45,789 bases of DNA, taken from Deltaproteobacteria bacterium. GTDB taxonomy: Bacteria > Desulfobacterota > Desulfobaccia > Desulfobaccales > 0-14-0-80-60-11. The notes beneath the pieces were generated by a model, which did not search any database, was not told where the DNA came from, and was given only the letters and a program-made list of their open reading frames with translations. This document shows, in pieces, positions 6,986 through 16,556 of this stretch. Both the position numbers and the translations under genes were made by a program. The stretch's first letter is position 1; every line of letters begins with the position of its first letter. Location of the stretch: contig VGSW01000010.1 of NCBI GenBank assembly GCA_016874915.1, forward strand, positions 1 through 45,789, given 5' to 3'.

Positions 6986-9307
6986 TTGAATCACCAATCC
7001 ATGCCCAAATCATTACTCATCGTTGAATCGCCCACCAAGGCCAAGACCCTCCAGAAGTACCTGGGGAAGGACTTTGTGGTGCGCTCCTCCATGGGGCACA
7101 TCCGGGACCTGCCCAAAAACGAGCTGGGGGTGGACCTGGACCGCGACTTTCAGCCCCGGTACGTCACCATCCTGGGGAAGGCCAAGGTGATCAATGAATT
7201 GAAAAAAGCCGCGGAAGGCATTCCCGAAATCTTTCTAGCCCCGGACCCGGACCGGGAAGGGGAGGCCATCGCCTGGCACATCGCCCAGGCCCTGGGGGAC
7301 AAGGGGCACCGGTTCCGGCGGGTGCTGCTCCAGGAGATCACCCCCAAAGGCATCAAAGAGGCCCTGGCCCAGCCGGTGGACCTGAACCGGCCCCGGTACG
7401 AGTCCCAGCAGGCCCGGCGCATCCTGGACCGCCTGGTGGGCTACCAGATCAGCCCGCTGTTGTGGGATAAAGTCAAGAGCGGTTTAAGCGCCGGGCGGGT
7501 GCAGTCCGTGGCCCTCCGCCTCATCTGCGACCGGGAGAAGGCCATCATGGCTTTCGTGCCCGAGGAATACTGGACCCTAACTGCATGTCTGGAGGCCAAG
7601 AAGCCCCCGGTCTTTGCCGCCAACCTGGTGAAATACCGGGACAAGGCCATCAAGCCCGGCAATATCGGCCAGGTGGAAGAAATCATCGAGGCAGTGGACG
7701 CCGCGGACTTCCGGGTGGCCCAGGTCACCAAGAAACCCCAGCGCCGCAGCCCCGCGCCCCCTTTCATCACCAGCAGCCTGCAGATGGAGGCCAACCGCAA
7801 GCTCCGGATGTCGCCGAAGCAGGCCATGCGCACCGCCCAGCGGCTTTATGAAGGCATCGAGTTGGGGGACGAAGGCCCGGTGGGGCTGATTACCTATATG
7901 CGCACCGACTCCACCCGGGTGTCCGCCGACGCCTTGAACGCAGTGCGGGATTACATCGGCCAGACTTACGGCGACGCTTACCTGCCCAAGACCCCCAACC
8001 GGTACAAAAGCCCCAAGGGCGCCCAGGAGGCCCATGAAGCCATCCGGCCCACGGAGGTGAGCCGCCGCCCCCAGGACCTGAAGAAATTCTTAAGCCGGGA
8101 GGAACTGGCCCTTTACGACCTTATCTGGCGGCGGTTCGTGGCCTCCCAAATGACCCCCGCGGTCTATCAGGTGACCACGGTGGACGTGGCCGCGGGGGAT
8201 TACCTGTTCCGGGCCACGGCCACGGTCCTGGAATTTCCGGGATTCACGGTGCTGTACCAGGAGTTTTCGGAAGAAGAGGAAAAACCGGAGAAGCTGCCGC
8301 CGTTAAAAGCGGGAGACCCTTTAAAACTGCGGGACTTCGACCCCCAGCAGCACTTCACCAAGCCGCCGGCCCGGTTCACCGAGGCGTCCTTGATCAAAGA
8401 ACTGGAGGTCCAGGGCATTGGCCGGCCCAGCACTTACGCCACTATTCTTACCAATTTGCAGGATCGCCTTTACGTGTTCAAGGAAAAAACCGTCCTCATT
8501 CCCACCCAATTGGGGATGGTGGTGAGCGATCTTTTGGTGGCGAACTTTCCGGACATCATGGACCCCAGGTTCACGGCCCGCATGGAAACCGACCTGGACC
8601 GCATCGCCGAAGGCCGGGTCCCCTGGCAGCAGCTCATGCGGGAATTTTACGGGCCTTTCGCCCAGGACCTGGATGCGGCCAAAGGTAAGATGGCCCGGGT
8701 GAAGGGCGCGCCCACCGGCCTTAAATGCCCCCGGTGCGGGGCGGAACTCTTGGGGCGGTGGGGCAAGACCGGAGAGTTTTTGGGCTGCTCGGCCTTTCCT
8801 AACTGCGATTTTACCACGGAACTGGCCCGGGACGCACAAGGGCGGATTGTCCTGCCCGAAACCGAGACGGTCCCGGTTACCGCGGGGGAAGCGGCCTCAG
8901 GCGCTCCTGGTCCCGGGAGACCCGCGCCCGCGGGTCTTACCTGCCCCAAGTGCGGCAAGGACCTGATGGTGCGCCGGGGCCGGGCCGGGGAATTTTTGGG
9001 GTGTTCGGGCTACCCCAAGTGCACCTTTACCCAGAACTTCAGGCGAGACCGACAAGGAAATATCATCCCCCAGCAGGCCGCCGCCGAAACCGAGTATTCC
9101 TGCCCCCGAAAGGGGTGTTCGGGACGCCTGGTGAAGCGGCCCTACCGGGGAAAATTCTTTTACGGCTGCAACGCCTATCCCAAATGCTCTTTCACCCTTA
9201 ACCAGCCCCCTCTGGACCGGCCCTGCCCTAAATGCGCCTTCCCCTGGCTGATGAAAAAGGGAAAAAAGGTGCTTTGCCCCCGGGATGAGTGCGACTATCA
9301 GGAATAA
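6986..9307 (+). CDS. topA: DNA topoisomerase I (type IA)
   Basis: TopA relaxes negative supercoils by passing one strand through a transient 5'-phosphotyrosyl break. The 773-residue protein opens with the Toprim domain (LLIVESPTKAKTLQKYL, then PDPDREGEAIAWHI). The active-site tyrosine is Tyr304 in GLITYMRTDSTR. GIGRPSTYATI belongs to the catalytic core. Four C-terminal zinc-ribbon modules follow, starting at CPRCGAELLG, CPKCGKDLMV, CPRKGCSGRL and CPKCAFPWLM. The TTG at 6986 is chosen because AAGGA lies 7 bases upstream; the ATG at 7001 lacks a site at usable distance but starts closer to the family N-terminus. Confidence 0.97.
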   Translation: MNHQSMPKSLLIVESPTKAKTLQKYLGKDFVVRSSMGHIRDLPKNELGVDLDRDFQPRYVTILGKAKVINELKKAAEGIPEIFLAPDPDREGEAIAWHIAQALGDKGHRFRRVLLQEITPKGIKEALAQPVDLNRPRYESQQARRILDRLVGYQISPLLWDKVKSGLSAGRVQSVALRLICDREKAIMAFVPEEYWTLTACLEAKKPPVFAANLVKYRDKAIKPGNIGQVEEIIEAVDAADFRVAQVTKKPQRRSPAPPFITSSLQMEANRKLRMSPKQAMRTAQRLYEGIELGDEGPVGLITYMRTDSTRVSADALNAVRDYIGQTYGDAYLPKTPNRYKSPKGAQEAHEAIRPTEVSRRPQDLKKFLSREELALYDLIWRRFVASQMTPAVYQVTTVDVAAGDYLFRATATVLEFPGFTVLYQEFSEEEEKPEKLPPLKAGDPLKLRDFDPQQHFTKPPARFTEASLIKELEVQGIGRPSTYATILTNLQDRLYVFKEKTVLIPTQLGMVVSDLLVANFPDIMDPRFTARMETDLDRIAEGRVPWQQLMREFYGPFAQDLDAAKGKMARVKGAPTGLKCPRCGAELLGRWGKTGEFLGCSAFPNCDFTTELARDAQGRIVLPETETVPVTAGEAASGAPGPGRPAPAGLTCPKCGKDLMVRRGRAGEFLGCSGYPKCTFTQNFRRDRQGNIIPQQAAAETEYSCPRKGCSGRLVKRPYRGKFFYGCNAYPKCSFTLNQPPLDRPCPKCAFPWLMKKGKKVLCPRDECDYQE

Positions 9308-9452
9308 TGCCGGTTTTCGGTTTTCAGTTTTCGGTTTCCGGTGTTAGAGGATAGTTTTTCTGGCAGGCGGAACTTGGCGCCCCAGGTTGCCCCACCAGGA
9401 GGCAAGGTTTGGCGGGCACGGAGGCCCGCCCCACCAGTATAAGCTTAATTTG
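9308..9452. repeat. Repeats between topA and trmFO
   Basis: The gap holds a ggttttcggttttcagttttcggtttcc tract (9312-9339) and a ggcgggcacggaggcccgcc palindrome with a ccaccag tail (about 9411-9436). The same two motif families recur at 13070, 27590, 16570 and 40857. Confidence 0.6.
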
Positions 9453-10781
9453 ATGACCCCCGAAAACCGAAAACCGGAAACCGAAAACCTCCTCATCATC
9501 GGCGGGGGGCTGGCGGGGAGCGAGGCGGCCTGGCAGGCGGCCCGCCGGGGCGTCAAGGCGGTCCTTTATGAAATGAAGCCCTGGAAGTTCTCCCCGGCGC
9601 ACCAGTCGCCCCTGCTGGGCGAATTGGTGTGTAGCAACTCCTTGAGGGCCGAGAGCATTGACAGCGCGGTGGGCTTGCTGAAAGAAGAGATGCGCCGCCT
9701 GGGATCGCTCATCATGGCCGCGGCCCTGGCCACCCGGGTGCCGGCGGGCAAGTCCCTGGCGGTGGACCGGGAAAGATTTGCCGGCTATATCACGGAGGCC
9801 CTGGAAAATGAGCCGCTTATTTCCATTGTCCGGGAGGAAGTCACCGCCCTGGACCGGGACCGCCCCACCATCGTAGCCACCGGCCCGCTGACCTCGGAGC
9901 CTCTGGCGGCAGCCCTGGCAACCATCACCGGCCAGGAGCACCTTCACTTTTACGACGCCATCGCGCCCATCGTCCATGCCGAGTCCATTGATATGGGCAA
10001 GATTTTCCGGGCCTCCCGGTACGGCGCGGGGGATGATTACCTCAACTGCCCTTTTACGGAAGAAGAATACGCCGCGTTCTACCAGGCCCTGATGGCGGCC
10101 GAGCACGTGCCGCTGCGGCCTTTTGAAGAACCCCGCTACTTTGAGGGATGCCTGCCCGTCGAAGTGATGGCGGCCCGGGGATACCTGACCCTGGCTTACG
10201 GCCCCATGAAACCGGTGGGCTTGACCGACCCCCGGACGGGGAAGCAGCCCTTCGCGGTGGCCCAACTCCGCCAGGAGAACCGGGAAGGGACCCTGTACAA
10301 TCTGGTGGGGTTTCAGACCAAGCTCAAGTACCACGAACAGGAGTGGGTCTTCCGCCTCATTCCGGGGCTGGAGCAGGCCGAGTTCGCCCGCCTCGGGTCC
10401 ATCCACCGCAACACCTTCATCCGCTCGCCGGGGTTGCTGTCGCCGTATCTCAATTTTTTCCAATATCCCAACATTTTCCTGGCCGGACAGATTTCCGGGG
10501 TGGAGGGCTACGTGGAGTCCACCGCCATGGGTCTGCTGGCAGGGATCAACGGGGCGCGCCTCATCCAGGGCCGGCCCCTGGCCACCCCGCCCCGGGCCAC
10601 GGCCCTGGGGGCCCTCATCCACCACCTGACCAACACCGCCACCAAGGACTTCCAACCCATGAACGTCAATTTCGGCTTGTTTCCGCCCCTCGCCGGCCGG
10701 GTTCCCAAAAAGCAGCGGGGCGCGGCTTATTCCCAAAGGGCGTTAATAGAATTGGCAGAGTGGATGGCAGGGAAGGGTTAA
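9453..10781 (+). CDS. trmFO: Methylenetetrahydrofolate--tRNA-(uracil-5-)-methyltransferase TrmFO
   Basis: TrmFO uses FAD and methylenetetrahydrofolate to make m5U54 in the tRNA T-loop. Motifs are the FAD-binding [95 protein letters not shown] and the terminal [17 protein letters not shown]. The ATG at 9453 is the last usable start before the FAD motif. It adds about ten residues encoded by a repeat (ccgaaaaccgaaaaccgg) and has no Shine-Dalgarno, so the true start is uncertain. An open frame reaches back to 9387, but that stretch is repeat sequence. Confidence 0.95.
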   Translation: MTPENRKPETENLLIIGGGLAGSEAAWQAARRGVKAVLYEMKPWKFSPAHQSPLLGELVCSNSLRAESIDSAVGLLKEEMRRLGSLIMAAALATRVPAGKSLAVDRERFAGYITEALENEPLISIVREEVTALDRDRPTIVATGPLTSEPLAAALATITGQEHLHFYDAIAPIVHAESIDMGKIFRASRYGAGDDYLNCPFTEEEYAAFYQALMAAEHVPLRPFEEPRYFEGCLPVEVMAARGYLTLAYGPMKPVGLTDPRTGKQPFAVAQLRQENREGTLYNLVGFQTKLKYHEQEWVFRLIPGLEQAEFARLGSIHRNTFIRSPGLLSPYLNFFQYPNIFLAGQISGVEGYVESTAMGLLAGINGARLIQGRPLATPPRATALGALIHHLTNTATKDFQPMNVNFGLFPPLAGRVPKKQRGAAYSQRALIELAEWMAGKG

Positions 10782-10926
10782 AAGGGGAAAAGGGTTTTTT
10801 CTTTAAATTGATTAATGCTTTAATTCCGGCAGAGCCTCTTAAAAACGGCCCTGCTTAACAAAAATAATGGCATGTGTGGAACAGGCTTCCAGCCTGTGGA
10901 AAAGTCGCCTGGGAGAACAGACTGCC
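10782..10926. repeat. Short repeats after trmFO
   Basis: The gap contains a ggttaaaaggggaaaaggg tract, an AT-rich stretch and a aacaggcttccagcctgt hairpin near 10880. No gene and no clean terminator were seen. Confidence 0.45.
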
Positions 10927-11065
10927 CCACAGGCCAGAGGCCTGTGCTACTAATCTTCAATTTCTTGTTTTTTGACAAAGATTTTGCATGTATCCAGTTG
11001 ACCTTATTAAGTAATCAGTTAATTTTTTGAGTTTGGTTGCGGCCTCAGGCCGCGATGTGCTACTA
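10927..11065 (+). repeat. 139-bp dispersed element, copy 2
   Basis: This has the same length and hairpin ends as the copy at 6587-6725, with about five substitutions. It lies between the convergent genes trmFO and the radical SAM gene, so it is not tied to a promoter in this position. Confidence 0.85.
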
Positions 11066-11227
11066 TTATTTTTCTGGTAGCGATCAGATTTTTTCTAAGA
11101 TGCCATCTCTGGTTGCCTTTCCGGAGCAAAGAGAATAATCGATTATAATATTTGTCTGTATGGGAGCAACTGCGTGGACCCAGATGGACGCGGCTATTCA
11201 TAACTTTGAACTTTGAACCTTGAACTG
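11066..11227. repeat. Gap between converging trmFO and radical SAM genes
   Basis: AT-rich sequence ends in a tract of gaac/gtcaact repeats (actttgaaccttgaactg, then tgtcaactgtcaact). These repeats run into the 3' end of the radical SAM gene. No gene was seen. Confidence 0.45.
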
Positions 11228-12982
11228 TTAACTGTCAACTGTCAACTGATCCCCGCAAATCCCGCACCGCTTGCACACCTCCGGCAAACACCGGGGCGAT
11301 TCTTTCTCCTCCAGGGCCTTCTGGTATTCTTCCCACAAATATTCCTTCTTCAGGCCGTGGTTAATGAAATCCCAGGGGAAGAGTTCGTCGGGGCCGCGCT
11401 CTCGCAAGGTGAAAAAGTCGGGATTAACCGGGCTCTGGCGAAACGCCTGGGGCCAGGAAGTCTTATGGGCCAGGAGCATCATCTCCCCCACCCGCCGGTC
11501 CCCCCGGGCCAGGAGCGCCTGGGTGTAAGCCCACTTGGGCAGGTCAGTGTGCACCCGCACCTCTTTCATCCCTTTCAGTTCATGTTGGATTAGTTTGAGG
11601 CGGTTTTTCAGTTCCGCCACTTCCATAAACGAAGCCCACTGGAAGGGGGTGAAGGGTTTGGGGACGAAAGAGGACAGGCTCAGGGTGATGAGGCCCAGGC
11701 GGCGCTGGCCCTGGCTTTCTTTTACCACGCAGTGTTGCAAGTATTTCACCAGGCGGGGAATTTCCTCCACGTCTTCCAAGGTCTCCGTGGGCAGGCCCAC
11801 CATGAAGTAGAGGCGGAGCTGGGGGATGCCGGACTGGCTCAGGGCCACCACGGCCCGGGCCAGATCCTCCTGGGTGAGGCCCTTGTTCAGGACCCGGCGG
11901 AGGCGCTCGCTCCCCGCGTCCGGGGCCAGGGCCACGGTGCGCACCCCGCCTTGGGCCAATAGCTGAAAAAGTTCCTCGTCCACCGAGTCAGCCCTCAGTG
12001 AACTGATGCCCAGCTCGCCCCCTGCCTCCAGGACTTTGCGGCACAGGTCCTTCACCGCGGGGTGGTCGGAAACCGCGGCCCCCACCAGCCCCACCTTGCG
12101 GCGCTCCATCAAACCTTTTTCCACCTGCACCCATAAGTCTTCCAGGCCCCGGTCCCGGGGCGGGCGGTAGATGAAGCCCGCGGCGCAGAAGCGGCAGCCC
12201 CGGGAGCAGCCCCGACCGGTCTCCACCAGGAACATCTCCCCCCATTGACTCTGGGGGGCCAGGATATGGCTGTGGGTGGGGAAGGGGGCCAACTCCGGCA
12301 GGTGGGGGGCCCTCACCCGGTCTGGAAACCCCGGTTCCGACTCAAAAGCAGCCAGGGTCCCATTAGGATGATAGCGGGGTTGATAGCCGGAGGGCACGTA
12401 GGCGCCGGGAACCGACCAGGCCAGCTTTTGCAGTAGGGACCGGCGTTCCCTGAGGCCCCCGCCTGCGGCCAGAAAATAGAAGAAATCCAAGGCCCCCGCT
12501 TCCCCTTCCCCCAGAAAGAGGGCGTCCACAAAGGGGGCCAGAGGTTCAGGGTTAAGAAAGGTAGCCACTCCCCCGGCCAGCACCAGGGGATCCTCCGGCC
12601 CCCGGTCCGCGGCCCGCAGCGGAATCCCCGCGCCTTCCAGAATTTGCAGCACGAAGGGGTAGTCGGCCTCAAAGGAGATGGAAAAGGCCACCGCCGCGAA
12701 GTCTTTTAGCGGCCGCTGGGACTCCAGGGTGAGAATAGGGGTGCGGGTGCGCCGGTGCTCTTCCCAGTCCTGGGCGGTGGGCAGGAAGGCCCGTTCGCAC
12801 GCCATGCCGGGTTGGGTATTGAGGAGGTGATAGATAGTCTGAAACCCCAGGTTGCCCATGGCCACGGAATAAACCTGGGGATAGACCAGAGCGACGGGCC
12901 AGCGCGCCCCCCATTCCCGGACGTACGCCCCTTTTTCCTGGGAAAGCAGCTTTTTCAGGCGGGCCTTGATCTTGACAGACAT
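11228..12982 (-). CDS. B12-binding-like radical SAM protein (TIGR03960-like)
   Basis: This radical SAM protein is of the family often found near division or ribosome-maturation genes in Desulfobacterota; its reaction is unknown. The first third has a cobalamin-binding-like pattern (VALVYPQVYSVAMGNLGFQTIYHLLN, LVLAGGVATFLNPEPLAPFVDALFLGEGE). The [4Fe-4S]/AdoMet motif is CSRGCRFC near residue 260. AGGELGISSLRAD and MVGLPTETLED belong to the barrel. It ends with a C-x4-C-x2-C-x2-C cluster (CLPEVCKRCGIC), a possible second metal site. The last residues (QLTVDS) and the stop are encoded by a repeat tract. The ATG at 12982 is preferred over the GTG at 13015, which lies in a hairpin. It follows ftsZ in the same direction. 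Confidence 0.8.
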   Translation of the reverse strand: MSVKIKARLKKLLSQEKGAYVREWGARWPVALVYPQVYSVAMGNLGFQTIYHLLNTQPGMACERAFLPTAQDWEEHRRTRTPILTLESQRPLKDFAAVAFSISFEADYPFVLQILEGAGIPLRAADRGPEDPLVLAGGVATFLNPEPLAPFVDALFLGEGEAGALDFFYFLAAGGGLRERRSLLQKLAWSVPGAYVPSGYQPRYHPNGTLAAFESEPGFPDRVRAPHLPELAPFPTHSHILAPQSQWGEMFLVETGRGCSRGCRFCAAGFIYRPPRDRGLEDLWVQVEKGLMERRKVGLVGAAVSDHPAVKDLCRKVLEAGGELGISSLRADSVDEELFQLLAQGGVRTVALAPDAGSERLRRVLNKGLTQEDLARAVVALSQSGIPQLRLYFMVGLPTETLEDVEEIPRLVKYLQHCVVKESQGQRRLGLITLSLSSFVPKPFTPFQWASFMEVAELKNRLKLIQHELKGMKEVRVHTDLPKWAYTQALLARGDRRVGEMMLLAHKTSWPQAFRQSPVNPDFFTLRERGPDELFPWDFINHGLKKEYLWEEYQKALEEKESPRCLPEVCKRCGICGDQLTVDS

Positions 12983-12996
12983 GTCAAATGCTAACG

Positions 12997-13028
12997 TAAA
13001 AAGGGAGGGTTTCACAACCCTCCCCCTT
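12997..13028 (-). terminator. Hairpin between ftsZ and the radical SAM gene
   Basis: The inverted repeat aaagggagggtt/aaccctcccccttt has a four-base loop and an adjacent T/A run in the minus-strand direction (ending ccctttttacg). It could attenuate or terminate transcription leaving ftsZ, but it also covers the upstream alternative start of the radical SAM gene. Confidence 0.4.
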
Positions 13029-13101
13029 TGCTGGCTTGGAAAAGCCGAATTCAGAATTCAGAAAAAATCGAAAATCGAAAACCGAAAACCGAAAACTGCC
13101 T

Positions 13102-14280
13102 CTAATCCGCTTTTCTTAAAAACGGCGGCACGTCCAATTCGCTCTCTTCATATTGCAGGTCCGGGTGGACGATGTTTTTGCGGGCCCCGGCCACTCCCAT
13201 GGCGGAGGGCCGCTCGCCTCTGCGGGTGTCCGCTTCCTTCCTCAGGATGGTGGGAATATCCAGATCTTCCTCCATTGCCGCCGCGGCCGGCGCGGTCCAG
13301 ACGGGGGCTTCCACCGCCGGGGCCCGTTTGCCGATGCCGGTGGCAATGACAGTGACCCGGATTTCTTCGCCCATACCGTCGTCGTACACCAGGCCCCACT
13401 TGATGATGGCGTCTTCGTGGGCCTCGGTCTGGACGATGCCGCAGATTTCTTTCAACTCTTCCATGGTGATATCCGGGGCCGCGGTGATGTTGATGAGGAT
13501 GCCCCGGGCCCCCCGGATGGAGATATCTTCCAGCAGGGGGCTGGAAATGGCCTTGCTGGCCGCGTCCGCGGCCCGGTTGCCGCCGCTGGCGATGCCGGTG
13601 CCCATGAGGGCCATGCCCCGTTCCTTCATCACGGTGCGCACGTCGGCGAAGTCCACGTTGATGAACCCGGGCACCATGATGAGGTCGGAGACGCCGCGCA
13701 CCGCGTAGCCCAGGACCTCGTTGGCCATGGCGAAGACGTCTTTGATGCGGGAGTTCTTGGAGCTGAGGGAAAAGAGGCGGTCATTGGGGATGGTGATGAT
13801 GGTGTCCACCACTTTGCGCAGCTCTTCAATGCCGTTTTCGGCAATGCGTTTTTTTTGTTTGCCTTCGAACTCAAAGGGTTTGCTCACTACGGCTACAGTC
13901 AGGGCCCCCAATTCCCGGCTGAGTTCCGCCACCACGGGGGAGCCGCCGGTGCCGGTGCCGCCGCCCATGCCCGCGGCAATGAACACCATGTCCGCCCCCT
14001 GGAGCACCTGTTTGATACGGTCCGATTCCTCCTGGGTGGCTTCTTTGCCCACCTCCGGGTCGCCGCCGGCCCCCAGGCCCTTGGTGACGCCGGGGCCCAA
14101 CTGGATTTTCACCGGGGCCATGCTCTTGTCCAGGGACTGTGCATCGGTGTTGGCCGCGACGAAATCCACGCCCACCATCTGGGAAGTGATCATGTCGTTG
14201 ATGGCGTTGCCGCCCGCTCCGCCGATTCCCAGGACCTTGATCTTGGCCGACAGCTCATTGGGGACTAACTGAATCTTCAT
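13102..14280 (-). CDS. ftsZ: Cell division protein FtsZ
   Basis: FtsZ is the tubulin-like GTPase that forms the Z-ring at mid-cell. The 392-residue protein has the N-terminal GIGGAGGNAINDM, the tubulin signature GGGTGTG inside FIAAGMGGGTGTGGSPVV, IPNDRL, the T7-loop region PGFINVDFADVRTVM and GSPLLEDISI-type sequence. A variable linker follows, and then the conserved C-terminal peptide DVPPFLRKAD, which binds FtsA and related partners. The ATG at 14280 follows AGGAG by about 9 bases. It lies last among the classical dcw genes, 137 bases after ftsA. Confidence 0.98.
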   Translation of the reverse strand: MKIQLVPNELSAKIKVLGIGGAGGNAINDMITSQMVGVDFVAANTDAQSLDKSMAPVKIQLGPGVTKGLGAGGDPEVGKEATQEESDRIKQVLQGADMVFIAAGMGGGTGTGGSPVVAELSRELGALTVAVVSKPFEFEGKQKKRIAENGIEELRKVVDTIITIPNDRLFSLSSKNSRIKDVFAMANEVLGYAVRGVSDLIMVPGFINVDFADVRTVMKERGMALMGTGIASGGNRAADAASKAISSPLLEDISIRGARGILINITAAPDITMEELKEICGIVQTEAHEDAIIKWGLVYDDGMGEEIRVTVIATGIGKRAPAVEAPVWTAPAAAAMEEDLDIPTILRKEADTRRGERPSAMGVAGARKNIVHPDLQYEESELDVPPFLRKAD

Positions 14281-14417
14281 GCTAACAATCTCCTCGCATG
14301 ATTAATACCACATTTCCTATCGCTATACCAGCTTCACTTCCAAATGCTATCGCCTTAGCTGATAACCTATTGACCACATTGATATTCTTAACCGAAACCT
14401 GCAACCTGCAACCTGTA
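14281..14417. other. ftsA-ftsZ gap
   Basis: This is a 137-base AT-rich gap containing only a short cctgcaacctgcaacctg-type repeat next to the ftsA stop, and the ftsZ Shine-Dalgarno. A secondary ftsZ promoter would be expected here by analogy with other bacteria, but no strong one was recognised. Confidence 0.3.
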
Positions 14418-15650
14418 TTAAACCACTTCCTTGAACCACTTCTTCAGCTTGCCCCACAGGCCCCGCTGACCCCGGGGGCTCCAGCGGCCGGAACGGCCCT
14501 GCTGGGCCTTCTTCAGGGTCCGGTAGCCGTAAAGCACCAGGCCCACCCCGCAGGCGTAAGCCGGATCATGGATGACGTCAATGAGGCCGCTGACCCCCAT
14601 GGGGTAGCCGATGCGGGTGTGCATGCCGAAAACTTCGCCGGCCAGTTCCGGGAGCCCTTCCACCAGGGCGGTGCCCCCGGTGAGCACCGCGCCGGAGTGG
14701 AGCGGATGGACAAACCTGGCCCGCTGGACCTCTTTGCTCAGCAGGTTGAGAATTTCCGCCACCCGGAGATGGACGATTTCTCCCAGGCGACCCCGGGGCA
14801 CGCTGTAAGGTTGACGGCCGGCCAGACCCGGCACTTCCATGGGCTCGTCGGGGTCCGCCAGGGCATTGAGGCAGCAGCCTTGCCTCTTTTTCAATTCCTC
14901 GGCGTGCTGAAGCGAAGTGGGCAGGCCCACGGCAATGTCGTTGGTGAGGTTGTTGCCCCCCACAGGCAGGACGAAGTTGTGGCGCAGGGCGTTTTCCGCA
15001 AAGATGGCCAGCTCCGTGGTGCCGCCGCCAAAGTCCAGCAGGGCCACCCCCAGTTCTTTTTCTTCGTCGGTGAGGGCCGCTTCCCCCGCGGCCAGGCTTT
15101 GGAGCACGATGGAGTTCACTTCCAGGCCGGCCCTCTGGGCGCACCGCATGATGTTATTGATGGCCGGGCCCGCGGCGGTGACGATGTGGACCTTACACTC
15201 CAGGCGGACGCCATGGATGCCCACTGGGTCCTTGATGCCGTCCTGGCCGTCGATGAGAAAGTCCTGGACCAGGGTGTGGATGACCTCCCGTTCCGAGGGG
15301 ATGGCTACGGTGCGGGCGGTGTCGATGACCCGCTCCATGTCCGCTTGGGTCACCTCCCGGTCCTTGATGGCGATGATGCCGTGGCTGTTGATGACGCTGG
15401 TCTGGCTGCCCCCCAGGCCGGCGTACACCGAGCGGATCTCGCAGCCCGCCATGGTTTCCGCTTCTTCCACGGCCTTGCGGATGGCCCGCACGGTGTTTTC
15501 AATGTTGACCACCACCCCTTTTTTCAGGGCGCCGTTGGTAGGGGCGCAGCCCAGGCCCACGATGTCCACCTGATTTTCCCGGGCTTCTCCCACTACGGCG
15601 CAGATTTTGGTGGTGCCGATATCCAGGCCGACGATGAGGTCTTGAGGCAC
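14418..15650 (-). CDS. ftsA: Cell division protein FtsA
   Basis: FtsA is the actin-like ATPase that tethers FtsZ to the membrane and recruits later divisome proteins. The protein has 410 residues. The phosphate-1 motif is GLDIGTTKICAVVGE, followed by the SHS2-type domain 1C (GALKKGVVVNIENTVRAIRKAVEEAE). LLDFGGGTTELAIF is the phosphate-2 loop and VLTGGTALVEGLPELA the adenosine motif. The C-terminus (LWGKLKKWFKEVV) looks like the usual amphipathic membrane-targeting helix. The start is the GTG at 15650, with AGGA about 7 bases upstream. It follows ftsQ by 9 bases. Confidence 0.97.
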   Translation of the reverse strand: MPQDLIVGLDIGTTKICAVVGEARENQVDIVGLGCAPTNGALKKGVVVNIENTVRAIRKAVEEAETMAGCEIRSVYAGLGGSQTSVINSHGIIAIKDREVTQADMERVIDTARTVAIPSEREVIHTLVQDFLIDGQDGIKDPVGIHGVRLECKVHIVTAAGPAINNIMRCAQRAGLEVNSIVLQSLAAGEAALTDEEKELGVALLDFGGGTTELAIFAENALRHNFVLPVGGNNLTNDIAVGLPTSLQHAEELKKRQGCCLNALADPDEPMEVPGLAGRQPYSVPRGRLGEIVHLRVAEILNLLSKEVQRARFVHPLHSGAVLTGGTALVEGLPELAGEVFGMHTRIGYPMGVSGLIDVIHDPAYACGVGLVLYGYRTLKKAQQGRSGRWSPRGQRGLWGKLKKWFKEVV

Positions 15651-15659
15651 TAGTCTATC

Positions 15660-16556
15660 CTATGGGCTTTCTTCCATCCCCTTCAGGGTGAGCAACACCC
15701 GTTGGGGATAGTCCAGGTTGATCCGCCCCACTTTGACCAGGTAGCCTTTTTGGGCCAGAACCGGCCAGATCTGGGCGAATTTTTGCAATTTCTCCGGATA
15801 ATCCGTCAGACCCAGGTCCACCGCCGCTCCCAGGCCATTGGCGAACAGGGTGTAGCCCCGCTCCTTGTCCACGTGGACTTCGGAGACGTTTGCCAGGTTG
15901 AGGGGCGGTGGCGCCTCCTTGAGAATGTCCAATAATTTGAATACCCGGGCCATTGCTTCGGGCACGATCTCTTCCGCGTGGATAAAATCCTCCTGGCTGA
16001 GGCCGGTGAGCACCGGAAAATCGTGTGGGTCTCCCGGAGACGGCTTGAACAGCCGGCCTTGGCGATCCACGTAATAAAGCTCGCCAATCTGCACCAGGGC
16101 CACAGGGTCCCGTTCCTTAATCCGCAGCACTACCCGGTCCGGCCATTTCCGGGTCACTTCAGCCCGGGCGATCCAAGGATGGGCCAGGAGGTTCCGCTCC
16201 ACCTGAGCGGCCTTCACGGCCAGGAGGTTGGCCCCCGGCCCCAGGCCGGCTTGCTGGAGGATCAATTCCGGGGTAAGCCGCCGCGCCCCCTGGATTTCTA
16301 TACTGCTATTTTCTTTAATGCAAAAATAAGGTGAGGTCAAGAGATGATAGTACAAGACCACCAGGCCCAGGCTGAGGCCCGCCAGGGTTCCGGCTCCCAG
16401 GAAAACGAGAATGGCCCGGCCCCAGAAATTGCTGGGCTCCCGGCGGCCCCGGCGATAGACATTATTCCTCCGGCCCCGCTTCCAGAAGGGGACCTTCTTC
16501 TGGTAGCGGGGGGGCTGCACCCGCCGGTTACGCGCTTTGCTTTTTTTGGTGAACAT
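15660..16556 (-). CDS. ftsQ: Cell division protein FtsQ
   Basis: FtsQ is a bitopic divisome protein bridging early and late proteins. From the ATG at 16556 it has 298 residues. A very basic cytoplasmic N-terminus (about 20 Lys/Arg in the first 45 residues) is followed by one membrane segment (AILVFLGAGTLAGLSLGLVV). A POTRA domain (SIEIQGARRLTPELILQQAGL...NLLAHPWIARAEVTRKWPDRVVLRIKERDPVA) and the FtsQ beta domain (YYVDRQGRLF...VGRINLDYPQRVLLTLKG) follow. An open frame extends upstream to 16643, but that part is encoded by two hairpin repeats and is not FtsQ-like. No good Shine-Dalgarno is visible. murC lies immediately upstream, with no murB or ddl between. Confidence 0.93.
   Translation of the reverse strand: MFTKKSKARNRRVQPPRYQKKVPFWKRGRRNNVYRRGRREPSNFWGRAILVFLGAGTLAGLSLGLVVLYYHLLTSPYFCIKENSSIEIQGARRLTPELILQQAGLGPGANLLAVKAAQVERNLLAHPWIARAEVTRKWPDRVVLRIKERDPVALVQIGELYYVDRQGRLFKPSPGDPHDFPVLTGLSQEDFIHAEEIVPEAMARVFKLLDILKEAPPPLNLANVSEVHVDKERGYTLFANGLGAAVDLGLTDYPEKLQKFAQIWPVLAQKGYLVKVGRINLDYPQRVLLTLKGMEESP

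Noticed and set aside
9324-10736. 470-codon minus-strand frame opposite trmFO
   Set aside because: trmFO is intact and recognisable; the opposite frame has no known motif and is Gly/Arg/His-rich.
13153-14268. Long open frame on the plus strand opposite ftsZ
   Set aside because: It is a GC-bias shadow: His/Gly/Ala-rich, no family features, and ftsZ is complete on the other strand.
14298-15653. 451-codon open frame opposite ftsA
   Set aside because: It is antisense to a full-length, well-conserved ftsA, with a composition typical of shadow frames.
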